In this document: positions 23,920 to 35,255 of the stretch, in pieces
How positions within the stretch are numbered: position 1 is the first letter of the stretch
Layout: every line of letters starts with the position of its first letter
Made by a program: the position numbers and the translations under genes
Notes under the pieces: model-generated
Database searches by the model: none
Seen by the model: the letters and a program-made list of their open reading frames with translations, nothing else
What the model was told of the DNA's origin: nothing
DNA from: Echinometra lucunter
Taxonomy: Eukaryota > Echinodermata > Echinoidea > Camarodonta > Echinometridae
Length of the DNA stretch: 64,000 nt
NCBI GenBank assembly: GCA_029962745.1
Contig: CM057162.1
Coordinates: 5,146,802 to 5,210,801, forward strand
Direction of reading: 5' to 3'

Positions 23920-24929
23920 ACTCGACCCCAAAAGTGGTAGGTATGTCCCGCGGGCGAGACAAAAAACGGGGGCTTTGGAACAGGCTTATTGTGAAAAGGA
24001 GGGTCTTCGGAACCAAAAATGTTTGTGAAAACGGGGGTCTTTGGCACGGTTCGCCTGCGTGTGAGTGCGTATGTATCCCTATGGAACGGGCATACGTGCA
24101 TGCAGCTAGCCTGCCGGCACGGGCGCCGGGTGCGCTCGCGCAGAGGCAATGGTCGGACAGCGCTCTGCGGGCCGCTTTTCACCAAAAATGCAGCTCATTG
24201 TAGCGGATCAATGCGGCCGGAACGGCGTAACGAAAAATATGTGAAGCTTTGGAACGGATTTCTTTCTTCTTTTTTCTCGATAAGAAGAAAATGCTATGCT
24301 TTGAAACGGCTTTCTTTCTTCTTTTTCTCAATAAGATAAAAATGCTATGCTTTGGAACGGAAATTTGAGTGTAAAAATGGGGGTCTTCTCCGCGGCACAT
24401 ACCCACCACGCATTATATACTGAGTGCCCCTCCCCCCCCCCCCCCCCCCCGGGGCTGAAACTGCCAATTTGAATACGGAAACAGTGATTATATAATATTC
24501 ACTGCGTTGCCAATTTAAAGAGTTTAATGATTAGTTACATTTAAAGTTAAACTGCTCTAATCTAATTTGAAAACGGAACAACAGTCAACATACTGCATTG
24601 GGAATGGACTCAAAACTTTCAGTGAATTTTTCTCTTTCTGCTGATGTAGACGTATGTAATGCCCAGCATTCTGGATCAGCAGATACTGCGAAAGCGTCTC
24701 CTAAAGGAGACACTGTAGTACCTCTATGGGTTAGAGGCACCATACCACACTCACCGTGTATTCCATCTCTCTGACCGAATGCTACCACTACCCTTTCGTC
24801 CATGATCTTCAATGTTAATTCCAGTGGATAACTAAATGTCTTTTCCACCTCTGTTTTAGGGTTTGCATGGTCTAACTGATAAATCAATCCTCCTGCTCTG
24901 TTGATAATATAAACACTGTAAACCGTCAT
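17466..24929 (-). CDS. TRAPPC4: TRAPPC4 (synbindin), complete five-exon gene
   Basis: Minus-strand exons: 24929-24755, 23175-23001, 21700-21597, 18947-18821 and 17544-17466, all with AG/GT borders and matching phases. They total 660 nt, i.e. 219 aa plus stop, the human length as I recall it. The start [20 protein letters not shown] opens the longin-like fold; FGQRDGIH then joins [10 protein letters not shown], the start of the inserted PDZ-like part. Next come [28 protein letters not shown] and the tail ending TFYAPGS, all family hallmarks. TRAPPC4 is a core subunit of the TRAPP tethering complexes, which act as a Rab1/Ypt1 exchange factor in ER-Golgi and Golgi traffic. Exons 1-3 and exon 5 are each present twice in the window, but exon 4 only once, so this is the only complete set. 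The start was chosen because it matches the family N-terminus exactly and upstream in-frame sequence is not conserved. Confidence 0.97.
17577..17996 (+). mobile_element. MITE with long TIRs (family M3), copy 2
   Basis: Counterpart of 5783-6202 in block A2, with the same AAAGCC…ACGATCCGACTGCGACCCGA left end and TATAGTGTGCGCTGGGCTT right end. It lies in intron 4 of TRAPPC4, 32 bp upstream of exon 5. Confidence 0.75.
17997..18262 (-). mobile_element. tRNA-derived SINE (family S1)
   Basis: Read on the minus strand it opens with GTGGATAAGTCCCTGGACTG and a B-box-like GGATTCAAATCC, continues through a non-coding body with the palindromic GGTGTAAATGGGTACC, and ends in an (ATT)n tail at 17998-18010. 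Head, body and simple-repeat tail fit a SINE. It lies in TRAPPC4 intron 4. A truncated copy is at 6203-6341. Confidence 0.65.
18263..18820 (-). other. TRAPPC4 intron 4, unique part
   Basis: AT-rich single-copy sequence between the SINE and exon 4. Nothing coding seen. Confidence 0.6.
19534..19731. repeat. 66-bp minisatellite, three units
   Basis: Three head-to-tail copies starting at 19534, 19600 and 19666, each beginning AACTACGTTCGCATCC. Units 1 and 2 are identical or nearly so; unit 3 has a few changes. It is intronic. Confidence 0.9.
20444..20650. repeat. 69-bp minisatellite, three units (B1)
   Basis: Units starting with CGTCCTCGTCAGCTTGAGG at 20444, 20513 and 20582. Because 69 is a multiple of three, the array is open in several frames on both strands and produces repetitive peptides such as [15 protein letters not shown]. 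There is no other sign of coding. The array continues in B2 from 26501, where it borders the gap. Confidence 0.9.
22661..22976 (+). mobile_element. MITE with CACTGTCATTACAAGG ends (family M5), damaged copy
   Basis: Starts with a C5/G-run of about 25, then CACTGTCATTACAAGGTGAA. The right end should mirror this, as at 28107-28432, but here GTGTCCACC is directly followed by CTCCTGG: about 18 bp of the right inverted repeat are deleted. The interior has repeats of ACCCTAAACAAGTA. It is in TRAPPC4 intron 2. Confidence 0.75.
23846..24460. mobile_element. Foldback element with very long poly-G tract (B1 only)
   Basis: Begins CTGAAACCCCGCGGG with about 50 G in a row (23867-23918) and ends with a run of about 20 C and CCGGGGCTGAAACTG, i.e. 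inverted ends. The inside is unusually GC-rich and has repeated aaaatgctatgctttgg segments. It sits in TRAPPC4 intron 1 and is missing from B2, where the intron holds unrelated sequence. The assembled length of the G tract is probably not exact. Confidence 0.6.
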
Positions 24930-26000
24930 GTTGATTATAGACAAGGATCTTGGCAACAAATATGTAGGATTGCAGTATTTACGCACGTATAATACGGAAC
25001 GAATGCTCGCGCTCGATTCGATTCGACTCGATTTGATTTATATGAATGGGCGTTAACTAACTCATAGTCTTATACAAGACTGACACTAACAAATTCGGTC
25101 TAGATGCGTATAAAAAGAGGCTGGGTCTAACAAAGAATGTATCTATCTTTAAAACATTTAATTAACACGACAAAATGTGGAAAAACTCTCAGTTCTTAAA
25201 ATTAAGCAGTGCAGCCGTTCCTAGTTTTAGCTGCAAGTAGTCTAAAGTGGGATATATTTTGACTGAATAAAGGCTACGGATTCCTACGTGTGAAGTGGTA
25301 AAAATCTTATGCCCGAATCAGTAGTAATTTTTCCTTGTTTCTCTTTTAAGTAGAATTTACTTTTTTTAAAAGCACAAATCTTTCCCCTTGCGTACCTGAT
25401 TTAAGTCTTGCTAATTTAAACTTTTCACGTATTAGAATATACATGATAACTTGAAGGAAAATCAAATCCAAGAACATTCAAGTACTGTACATGAACTATT
25501 TTTTTTTCTTTCAAGACGACCAGGAGATTCACAGGACTACCACTCCCTCCCGTAGGGCCTATACAGATGATGATGATGATGACGATGAATTTGAACTTGA
25601 ATCACTTTAGTCATTTAACTCAAATTAAGAAATTATGTATATTACTCAAACAAAGTTGATTGTACTTTTATTTCAAGTAAAGACTTATGGAATGCATAAG
25701 TTAAGTATTAACATAACTGCATGAATATTCATTAAGGCCAATATATATATATATATATATATAAAATAAAATAATTCATTTTGTGTTTGAATGAAACTAT
25801 GAAAACTTAAGGAGTGCACAACCTTTCTTAATCAGTTTAAGCAAAAAAGAAAAAAAGGGGACAATTGTGAATCGTCAAGCAATTTATAACTTGATATTTC
25901 AGGAAAATTTCCAACCAATTTATTAACGGTTAAGATGCCAAGTGACACCGTACCACAATATTCCAACTTCAGTGGTAACAAGTATGGAAGCGCGCTGCAA
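24930..26000. other. Upstream region of TRAPPC4 (B1 version)
   Basis: About 1 kb of AT-rich DNA matched by 31515-32547 in B2. It should hold the promoter and 5' UTR, but I cannot point to a convincing core promoter element. It includes a GATGAT microsatellite (25568-25587) and an (AT)n run (25740-25762). Confidence 0.5.
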
Positions 26001-26500
26001 NNNNNNNNNNNNNNNNNNNNNNNNNNNNNNNNNNNNNNNNNNNNNNNNNNNNNNNNNNNNNNNNNNNNNNNNNNNNNNNNNNNNNNNNNNNNNNNNNNNN
26101 NNNNNNNNNNNNNNNNNNNNNNNNNNNNNNNNNNNNNNNNNNNNNNNNNNNNNNNNNNNNNNNNNNNNNNNNNNNNNNNNNNNNNNNNNNNNNNNNNNNN
26201 NNNNNNNNNNNNNNNNNNNNNNNNNNNNNNNNNNNNNNNNNNNNNNNNNNNNNNNNNNNNNNNNNNNNNNNNNNNNNNNNNNNNNNNNNNNNNNNNNNNN
26301 NNNNNNNNNNNNNNNNNNNNNNNNNNNNNNNNNNNNNNNNNNNNNNNNNNNNNNNNNNNNNNNNNNNNNNNNNNNNNNNNNNNNNNNNNNNNNNNNNNNN
26401 NNNNNNNNNNNNNNNNNNNNNNNNNNNNNNNNNNNNNNNNNNNNNNNNNNNNNNNNNNNNNNNNNNNNNNNNNNNNNNNNNNNNNNNNNNNNNNNNNNNN
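26001..26500. other. Assembly gap of exactly 500 N
   Basis: A placeholder gap between blocks B1 and B2. The left flank matches 32547, the far end of B2; the right flank falls inside the minisatellite that begins B1. So the gap joins the outer ends of two copies of the same locus. Confidence 0.98.
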
Positions 26501-28106
26501 TGAGAGCTGGCTTGTCGATCCTATCGTGCACTGCGCCCACATCAGGCACGTCCTCGTCAGCTTGAGGTTCAAGAGCTGGCTTGTTGATCCTATTGTGCAC
26601 TGCGCCTACATCAAGCTATAGCTCCAGTTAGAATGCAATATACAGAGCTCGAGCTGATGTGGACGCTACTGCACGCTTCAGCCGAGTTCGAGCTAATATC
26701 CCCGATCCCACAATAGTGGGCTATTCTTCAGCCATGCTTCTTGCCAGGACCTCTACACACGGTGGGGCCACCACGTGTAAATTTAAAGAACACTTTTGCC
26801 ACAATTGGTAAATTTAGAAGGGGAAATACCACCATGTGTAAATTTAAGCATGAAAGTGCAGCCAATCATTTGCCAATGACACTTTTTGTATTAAAGGTTA
26901 CCCAAACAAAACAAGGTCACATATTCGGTTTTCTGAATCATGTGTTAACTTTTCCTCCTTACCAAACATTAGATTTCCAAGTGTATTGAAAATCTTGGTG
27001 GGAAGCATGCTTCAGGCTCGAGCTGATGAGGACCCACCTGATTATGTCTAGTTTTTATGTCCTTCCACTAAATAAGCTTAAATACCTGACAATGTCTGGT
27101 AGCAATAGAGTTTGAATGCATCTGTTTCCAGAAGTTGGATACCTGATGACCTTTGCTCTGGCGACAGCTGGCTTCCAATGGCGTACAACCTGCAAAAGAG
27201 AGAGAGAGAGGAAAAAAAAAAGAGGGATTATGAAAGTGAATGTACACATTGGATGAAGATGGTGAGAAAGGGACAGATGGGAGAGAGGATCGAAAGAGAA
27301 AGGAGAGAGGGAGAGAGAGAAGAAAGAGGAATATGAAAGCATACATTAAAGAGGCTCTGTTGTGGGCTTTCATGGGGAATTTGACACCATGGGTGCTTAC
27401 CCAGTAACAGGTGTTGTCCATCACAATGAGTTTTATGCTCTGTATATTCCACCCTTTGCCCCATATGGCAAAGTCATTATCTCACTTTCCCTGGCCCGAG
27501 AATGCCCGAAGCAGGCCCAAGAATGTTTATGGTGGGACACCTTGTTTTGCTGTGCTCCAGAAATGTAGCTCTATTACAGGTATTACCAGTGCTTTTCACA
27601 AAGTCTGGTGTCAGCGAATAATGATTCACTCCCCATGGAAACCCATGACAGAACCTCTTTAAAGGGAGATGGGGAGAGGACATGGAGAGAAAAAAAAAAT
27701 TAAACAGAAAGGGAAATGAGAGAATAGGAAAGAGGGCAGAGAGGAGAGTACATGTATAATGGAATGAAAGAGATAGAGACAAAGGGAGTCAAGGGGTAGT
27801 AAGATTGAGAGGTAGAGGAAAGAGAAGGAGAGAGGGAGAGAGAGAGAGCAAGCACATTACAGGGGGGTAAAGTATTGGAGAGAAGGGAGAGATAATGGAA
27901 ACGGGGAAAGAAAAAAGGTAGAGATGGAAAAAAAACCCAGTAATGAGATCAATTACATTAAACCTGCAGGCAACACCTATCTTCTATTTTCTGTGATGTT
28001 TTTGCATTTATCAATTGTGGGTAAAGTGCAAAGCACTCAATTAAAGAATTTGACGTAGTGAGTACGTGAACCTATACATGTACTTTTCATGCTATAAGAC
28101 TTATGT

Positions 28107-28432
28107 TCGGGGGGGGGGGGGGGGGGGGGGGGCACTGTCATTACAAGGTGAACACCATGCTCGTACACAGACTTTCAAAATGGACCCTAAACAAGTAATT
28201 ATCCTTCGATCTCAGAATACCCTAAACAAGTATTTTGTCATGTTTTCCACACCCTAAACAAGTATTTTCAAATCAAGCTGTGTAAAAGTATACCCTTTTT
28301 TCCTGATTTTTGCAATTTTGATACCCTCTTCACTGTACGCGCGTACATCGCCCATCCGTGAAAAACAACCCTCTTTACATGTTTTTGTGTACAAGCATGG
28401 TGTCCACCTTGTAATGACAGTTGCCCTCCTGG
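28107..28432 (+). mobile_element. MITE with CACTGTCATTACAAGG ends (family M5), intact copy
   Basis: After a run of about 23 G comes CACTGTCATTACAAGGTG, continuing to a GTACAC; the right end mirrors it with GTGTAC…CACCTTGTAATGACAG and TTGCCCTCC. The TIRs are about 37 bp. The interior is identical in type to 22661-22976. Confidence 0.8.
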
Positions 28433-29589
28433 ATGTTTTACTTTTGCACTTCTACTTACGAATGAAACATGCTGGCCAACATGATCCTCTCATTAGTAGA
28501 TAGCTTGGGTCGTCCAAACTTGATGGCTATCGGGTAGTTTTCTTGATTGGCGATGACTTCAAGCACCTCACGACCATCCTCAAGCTGACGACCTTTGACC
28601 TGCTCACCATTCACACCTAGCACAGTGTGCCCAACTGGATAGAGAACACATAATGCAGACTTTATCATCAGAAGTATATAAATAACCAAGGGCTGTATTC
28701 TGAAGAATGCTTTATATTTTATCTTATTTTAATTGTCATAGCAACCTGCGCCATTGGCTCACACTGGGTACTTCTGATTTGCATGCTGGTCCATGGGCCC
28801 AATTTTGTGCAGTTCAAACCAATCACAAGTTCGCCTTCAAAATTTATTATGACAACTGAAAGAGTGGAGATAGGATAAAAGATAAAACAATTTTCAGAAC
28901 ACCAGCCCAGGTCTATACAGGCCCGATTGCAGGAGATAATTTTGAAGGAGTATAATCACCTGAGACTCAAGACACTTTCAAAATTTCACTTAACCATGGA
29001 CTGAGATCAAATTAAAGGAATTCTCACATTTCACAATCCTTGCGCCCTCTTTCAATTTAGTTGTGACAGTCACTCTAGCGTGTCCATTCTGGGAGATGGG
29101 TCAACAACAGTACCATCAACACCTTGCACTAGTCGCCTTTTCGCTCCTAGTGAAAGTTATTACATACTTCTAACACTTCATATCTTCCATGGGCACTCAC
29201 TGCTAATTCTACTAACTCATCCTTCTTCCCTGCGCTTGGGATCCCTCGGCCAGTTAAACATTTCTGAAATAATATTTCTTCAATTGGTCAACTGTCAACT
29301 GGCTTCTGACAGATGTCGACCCGCCAGTGGGAAAATAGGCCTCTCATGGTATTGAGACGTTGGTGGCGCATGTAGAGTATATTGTGAAATGCGAGAATTA
29401 TCCAAATGCTAAAAGCAAACATTTTCCAATCTTTTCCACCCCTTTGGGGTGATTTCATCTCTAACTTACAGAGGTGTCTAATTGACAAAACCCCACATGC
29501 AGAGGATCCATGTGGGGGATTTTTTTTACTATGGCAGTCTAACAGTAACACTTGTAACATTTTTTTTTTTTTTTTTTTGCAAAACAGTT

Positions 29590-29722
29590 TCTCTTTTATT
29601 TACAGTCAGTGTTTGACTGTTTCTTGATGAGCTTTCACTTGCTGGTCTGCAAGCTTCTTCAGACCCTCATCGTAGATGGAACTGATGATGTTAATTAGAT
29701 GTGGGTCACCAAGAAACTGGTA
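29590..29722 (-). pseudogene. Unidentified 3' coding piece followed by poly(A)
   Basis: On the minus strand a pyrimidine-rich stretch ending tttaccag is followed by an open frame of about 37 codons, FLGDPHLINIISSIYDEG… ending TVKH and TGA. AATAAA comes 4 bp after the stop codon and a run of 22 A (29557-29578 as T on plus) about 15 bp after that. Coding end, poly(A) signal and genomic A-tract together look like the 3' end of a retrocopied mRNA, truncated at its 5' end. A real terminal exon is the alternative, because a plausible acceptor is present. I do not recognise the protein. It lies in TRAPPC4 intron 1 of B2 only. Confidence 0.45.
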
Positions 29723-32556
29723 AATACCGATGTGAAAAAAAGAACTGTTTCTAAAAGTTCACTAATCAGATAAACCTCTTTAGCAACACTTCTAACATTT
29801 TACACTTTTCTATTTCAGTTTCTTATTCAAGAATTTACACTCAATGTCACATGTGCATTTCAGCAATTTCAATTCAATACTTCACAATTTTACCCTGAAA
29901 CTAGGGATGGGTAGGGGTAGGGATGGAATTGCTTTTGTAGTTTATGTTGTTGCTGCTATTTGCCATTTTCAGAGAGTGCTAAAGGGGGCCAGGGGCGGCT
30001 CCCCCATGATTTTTCAAGCGATCAAACAAAAAAAAAGAAGAACTTTGGAAAATTAAACTCACCTATGAGCAAAGGTTTAAAAAAAAAAATCTCCCCCCCC
30101 CCATCAAAATACCAGTACTCTGGTGCCACCCTTGACAATTTACTCTCCTTTTAAGTAAAGCATACACTGTGACTGTAATAATTACCACATGACCATGCTA
30201 CATCATCATAGGACTCACAATCACACTTATTTGAATGCAACGTTCATTTAGAATTTTAAGCCTTCACCAGAACTCCTATCATAACCCATTCACATGAATG
30301 CAACGTTATAAACCGTCTATAATTATAAGTTGAGTTTAATATAGTGCTTATAGAAAATCCAACTCTAGGTGCTTTACTATGCCTACATGTATATACAAAT
30401 ACACGTAGTGTGTAACTGAATTTCTGAATAATCTCTGGATGCTTTTACATATGTACAAACAATGGCATTTCACAATGTGCTGAAATTGAAAAAAGGTTTG
30501 GAAAAAAAAAACGAGTCTGAACTTTGTGTGCGCCTAGTTTACCAATATCCATCAAAGGTAAGATAATTGCATTACTAGCAAATAACTAAAATACCATAAA
30601 ATCAGAGACACCAAGGTCAAACACCAGCAATGCATGAGATTTTAGCCTTAGGCAGGGAACCGTGAGATCACCAGGAGTTGTGTATATTATGTATGGGGAT
30701 ATAGGCTGTGATGTAGCTGTGAGAAAAAGATTTTGGGGATGAGCAAGAGCACTCATCCTTTGTACTAGGTCAATGAATTGACCTTGTCTAGCAAACGTGA
30801 CAAGTCTGTACCGAAACTACATAGCATGCTTTTCTATGGTTACTCGACGGCATGCTGTCGACCTATGAGTCTGATAAGCGTCAGTTTTCTTCTTAATATT
30901 CACCATTTTCAGTTCATTTATCAGATATGAAGCAGAAAGGGGAAAATTGAGAGCCTCAGCATCAGGAGCATTGCTGGTCAGTAAAATCAAAACTTTTCTT
31001 CTCTTTTATAGAAGATCTAAGTCAATGTATTTCACGTTCAAATCGGCAATTAGTTTCGCTATTCAAAACGCCATTTTGACCTACAATAGAAATCTGCTGA
31101 TCTTGTAAAGACTTTAGTTTAGTAAATATTTTCACAATCTTGAATATTCCTCCCCCAATTTCAAAGCTAACAGTTAGTTTTAGGACTGATGTTTATTTGA
31201 TTGTTATGCCCTGTGCACTCAGTTAAATATGGACATCCGCAACGTTAGTTTTAGAGACACATAGACTAACTCCATAAACACTTCTCCGCACGGCGTCAGG
31301 TCTGGCTAACACTAGTAAGAGGCACCATACCACACTCACCGTGTATTCCATCTCTCTGACCGAATGCTACCACTACCCTTTCGTCCATGATCTTCAATGT
31401 TAATTCCAGTGGATAACTAAATGTCTTTTCCACCTCTGTTTTAGGGTTTGCATGGTCTAACTGATAAATCAAACCTCCTGCTCTGTTGATAATATAAACA
31501 CTGTAAACCGTCATGTTGATTGTTGACAAGGATCTTGGCTAGTATGGCTACAAATATGTAGGATTGCAGTATTTACGCACGTATCGTTGTTAATAACGTT
31601 CACATAATTATATGGGCGTTAACTCATAGCCTTATACAAGACTGACACTAACAAATTCGGTCTAGATGCGTATAAAAAGAGGCTGGGTCTAACAAAGAAT
31701 GTATCTATCTTTAAAACATCTAATTAACACGAGAAAAATTGGGAAAAATCTCAGTTCTTAAAATCAAACAGTGCATCCGTTCCTAGTTTTAGCTGCAAGT
31801 AGTCTAAAGTGGGATATATTTTGACTGAATAAAGGCTACGGATTCCTACGTGTGAAGTGGTAAAAAATCTTATGCCCGAATCAGTAGTAATTTACTTTTA
31901 AAAAAAGCACAAATCTTTCCCCTTGCGTACCTGATTTAAGTCTTGGTAATTTAAACTTTCCATGTATTAGAATATACGTGATATCTTAAAGGAAAATCAA
32001 ATCCAAGAACATTCAAGTACCGTACATGAACTTTTTTTTTCTTTGAAGACGACCTGGAGATTCACAGAACTACCACTCCCTCCCGTAGGGCCTATACAGT
32101 TGAAGATGATGATGATGATGATGATGACGATGAATTTGAACTTGAATCACTTTAGTCATTTTAACTCAAATTAAGAAATTATGCATATTACTCAAACAAA
32201 GTTGACTGTACTTTTTTTTTTTCAAGTAAAGACTTATGGAATGCATAAGTTAAGTATTAACATAATAGCATGAATATTCATTAAGGCCAAAATATTTTTT
32301 TTTAAAATAAAACAATTCATTTTGTGTTTGAATGAAACTATGAAAACTTAAGGAGTGCACAACGTTTCTTAATCAATTTAAGCAAAAAAAAAAAAAAAAA
32401 AAAAGGACAATTGTGAACCGTCACTTAATTCAAAGCAATTTGTAACTTGATATTTCAGAAAAAGTTTCCAACCAATTTATTAACGGTTAAGATGCCAAGT
32501 GATACCGTACCACAATATTCCAACTTCAGTGGTAACAAGTATGGAAGTATTAACCC

Positions 32557-32719
32557 CCGGGGAGCGTTTCATGAAAGGACTTGTCGGATGTTTTATCCGA
32601 CAAAGTCTGTTTTAACCGACAGTTGCCATATTAACGTTGCTTCTCAGCCAATCAAAATCAAGGAAAGATGTCAGATCTGACAACTTGTCAGACGAAAAAA
32701 TGCTGATGAAACGCTCCCC
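32557..32719 (-). mobile_element. GCGTTTCAT foldback MITE (family M4), copy 2
   Basis: Ends GGGGAGCGTTTCATGAAAGG and GATGAAACGCTCCCC. The core is the reverse complement of 8606-8747. It sits exactly where B2 loses its match to B1. Confidence 0.75.
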
Positions 32720-32752
32720 AGTTTTTAGTTTTGTACGGGAAGGAAGAGAAAG

Positions 32753-32784
<32 letters not shown>

Positions 32785-32984
32785 AAACAAAGAGAGGGAG
32801 AAAAAGACAGGAGTGACGTTTTTAAGTGCGGTGATATATTATTATTTTTATTGTGTTGATATTGTAACCATGAAAATATTTCTTTTTCTCTCTCTCTTCC
32901 TCTTCCCCCCTCTCTATATATTTTTCTCTCTCCCTGTATCTGTTTCTGTCTCTTCTTAACATATGAGCAGAATCTGTCTAGTCA

Positions 32985-33255
32985 GGGGTGGCGCCAGGGT
33001 ATTTTGATAGGAGGGGGGGGGGGCAAGATGACACATAGGTTTTTTTTTTCATTTTAAATGAACAAATAGGGGTATTGTATACTTGCAAGCCCCAAGCCTC
33101 TCTTTCCCACCCTCTTCTTTCTTCTTCCTCTTCTTTTTTCTTCCTTTTCTCCTCTTTCTATTTTTTTTTTTATATTTAAAGATATCACTCGAAAAAAAAT
33201 CATAGGTAGGCATTCGCACCCTACCCCCCCCCCCCATGTAGCACCGCCCTTGTGT
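32985..33255 (+). mobile_element. GGCGCCAGGGTATTTTGATAG MITE (family M6), copy 1
   Basis: Starts GGTGGCGCCAGGGTATTTTG followed by a G-run and ends with a C-run and GTAGCACCGCC. The interior is CT-rich. Relatives are at 34972-35212 and 59694-59972. Confidence 0.7.
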
Positions 33256-33737
33256 CTAGTGGAAGGTACATCCCATCCGAGAATTAAATATTTAAAAAAC
33301 TTCAAGGGTAGCAAGTATGGGAGTATCAATCAGTTTTTAGTTTTGTATTTTCACCGTACTTTCGTTGTTTTCTTTCTTTCCGTTGTTGTTGTTGTTGCTG
33401 CAGTTGTTATTTACTCAAGGTATATATCACGTTTCTTGAAAGCATAGGCGTGATGACAACCTCTGAGCACAAAGTGAAAACAAAAAATGTCAGAATGAAT
33501 ATCTTGTGCACATCGTCATACTATGATCAACAAAATTTTTCAGCACTTAATTTATAATAACAAATAGAAAAGGAAAGAGGTCGCTGGTCTATAATAATAG
33601 CACGTCCACACGCCCCCCCCCCCCCCCCACCCCCACCCCCACCCCCGGTCAAGGCAGGAAACCACTGCCCATTTTCCATTTTTGTTTGGAATTTGCAAGA
33701 GAGCGAGAACTTACAAGCATTATAGTGTGTGAGTATG

Positions 33738-33800
33738 ATGAAGATGACGATGTTGATGACGATGACGACGACGATGACGATGACGACGACGATGATGATG
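33738..33800. repeat. (GAT/GAC)n microsatellite
   Basis: Mixed gatgac and gacgac trinucleotides. Confidence 0.9.
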
Positions 33801-34035
33801 GAGCATCAAGCATTGCTTCTGTATAGCATGTCCCTCCATTTCATTGTTCAAATTACCTTAGGTCAACGTTGTTCTGTATATTTTTAGTTCTGTTCTCTAC
33901 AAAATGATATTACTACATGCATGCATTGCATAATGTTATTTTCAAATTCCTCTACATATACATGTTTGAATGATTATGTTCCCACTGAAACGGAAATGTC
34001 TAGATTTTAATCTAACAATAACGATAACGATAACG

Positions 34036-34075
34036 ACGATGATGGTGGTGATGATGATGATGATGATGATGATAG

Positions 34076-34106
<31 letters not shown>

Positions 34107-34117
34107 AGTGATGATAG

Positions 34118-34160
<43 letters not shown>

Positions 34161-34276
34161 AGTGATGATGATGATGATGATGATGATAGTGATGATGATG
34201 ATGATGATAGTGATGATGATGATGATGATGATGATGGTGATGATGATAGTGATAATAATGATGACGATGATGATAG
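34036..34276. repeat. (GAT)n microsatellite with spaced AGT units
   Basis: About 240 bp of GAT with regularly placed agtgat interruptions. It yields artefactual Met-rich and His-rich frames. Confidence 0.95.
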
Positions 34277-34287
34277 TATACCCTCTT

Positions 34288-34545
34288 GGAAAAAAATGGT
34301 GCTGATAAAAAAATACTTTTTCTCACATTAATTTTGGAACCCTTAAAAGGTTCTTCAAAGAACTGTTACAAGCCGGTTCTATAAAGGGGTTCTAAATGGG
34401 CCTTTAGAACCATTTTGGTTGTATAAGGAACCTTTCGAGGTTCTTGAAAATATAAAGAACCCTTTATAGAACCCCTTTTCTGTAGGGTTCTAAATAAGGA
34501 ACAAAAAAAAGCGTTCTAACTAGCACATTTTTCTAAGAGTGATAT
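34288..34545 (+). mobile_element. AGGTTCTT foldback MITE (family M7), copy 1
   Basis: Palindromic arms such as AAAAGGTTCTTCAAAGAACT and GGAACCTTTCGAGGTTCTTG; the right end is TAGCACATTTTTCTAAGAGTG. A second copy is at 62443-62740. Confidence 0.65.
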
Positions 34546-34971
34546 AAAACGTAATAATCATATAACTTTAATTTATTAAGCCTCTGGTTAACTGTCTTGT
34601 TCTGTTTTGTTTGTTCTATCATAAAGTTGTAATACTTTCGTGGAAGTGTTTTAACCGTTTTAGCCTCTGCACTCAATGCTCCTGGAGCATATGATTTCAA
34701 GTGAAATTGGCGCTGTCTAATTTTTAGTATCATCCTTCCCTTTTGCCACTTTTGGGACCTTTCTTGTTGTTTATACAGAAAAAGAACATCTTATGAAAGA
34801 CGCACTGAAGAACGTCAGATTGATTTGATTTGATTTGATTTATTTCTTCCTGTAATGATATTTTTCAGATTCACGCAACAAACTGATTGCAACATAGTAC
34901 ACAGGAAATATGATTACATCATTACATTTATACAACGCAGTAAACACGCAATATGATCAATACAAACAGAG

Positions 34972-35212
34972 GCGGCGCCAGCGTATTTTGATAGGGGGCC
35001 AGATAACCCATAGGTGAGTTTATTTACGTTTTAAGTGCAAACATATGGGTATCATATAGTTGCATGACCCAGCCGTCTCTTTCCCCATACTTTTTTCTTC
35101 TGCTTCCTTTCCCCTTCTTTTTCACCTCTTTTATTTTCTTTTTTGATCACTTTAAAAATCATAGGGCACGGTCTCCCCCTCCCCCCCCCCCCCCCGTAGC
35201 GCCAAGCCTGAA
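34972..35212 (+). mobile_element. GGCGCCAGGGTATTTTGATAG MITE (family M6), copy 2
   Basis: Begins GAGGCGGCGCCAGCGTATTT and ends with a C-run and GTAGCGCCAAGCC; the middle contains the shared acccataggtgagttta. Confidence 0.7.
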
Positions 35213-35255
35213 TACAAAGTAATCCCGATGCCTGTAACGGAAATGTATCATCAGT

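Larger units (their letters stand above)
20444..26000. repeat. Block B1, near copy of block B2 (26501-32547)
   Basis: Collinear with B2 from the 69-bp minisatellite through TRAPPC4 exons 3, 2 and 1 and about 1 kb upstream. It ends at aagtatggaag just before the N gap. The exons encode the same protein in both copies while introns differ by many substitutions and several large indels. Confidence 0.85.
27086..31514 (-). pseudogene. TRAPPC4: TRAPPC4 exons 1-3, second copy without exons 4-5
   Basis: Minus-strand exons 31514-31340, 28634-28460 and 27189-27086 have the same lengths (175, 175, 104), phases and encoded residues as the complete gene. Splice sites are intact; the donor of exon 3 reads gtattt here and gtaatt in B1. 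Exons 4 and 5 are absent; the sequence runs into the minisatellite and the N gap. This is not a decayed pseudogene: no stops or frameshifts are visible. It is most likely the other haplotype's allele; otherwise it is a partial duplication that could serve as an alternative 5' end spliced to exons 4-5 at 18947-17466. Confidence 0.85.
26501..32547. repeat. Block B2, near copy of block B1 (20444-26000)
   Basis: Same order as B1. Differences include loss of the 500-bp stretch beside exon 3, an extra GA-rich segment of about 80 bp near 27705-27785, an intact M5 element, and completely different contents in TRAPPC4 intron 1 (28858-31316 here, 23408-24735 in B1). Confidence 0.85.

Noticed and set aside
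33970..34326. Met-rich and His-rich ORFs
   Set aside because: They arise from the GAT microsatellite read in different frames.
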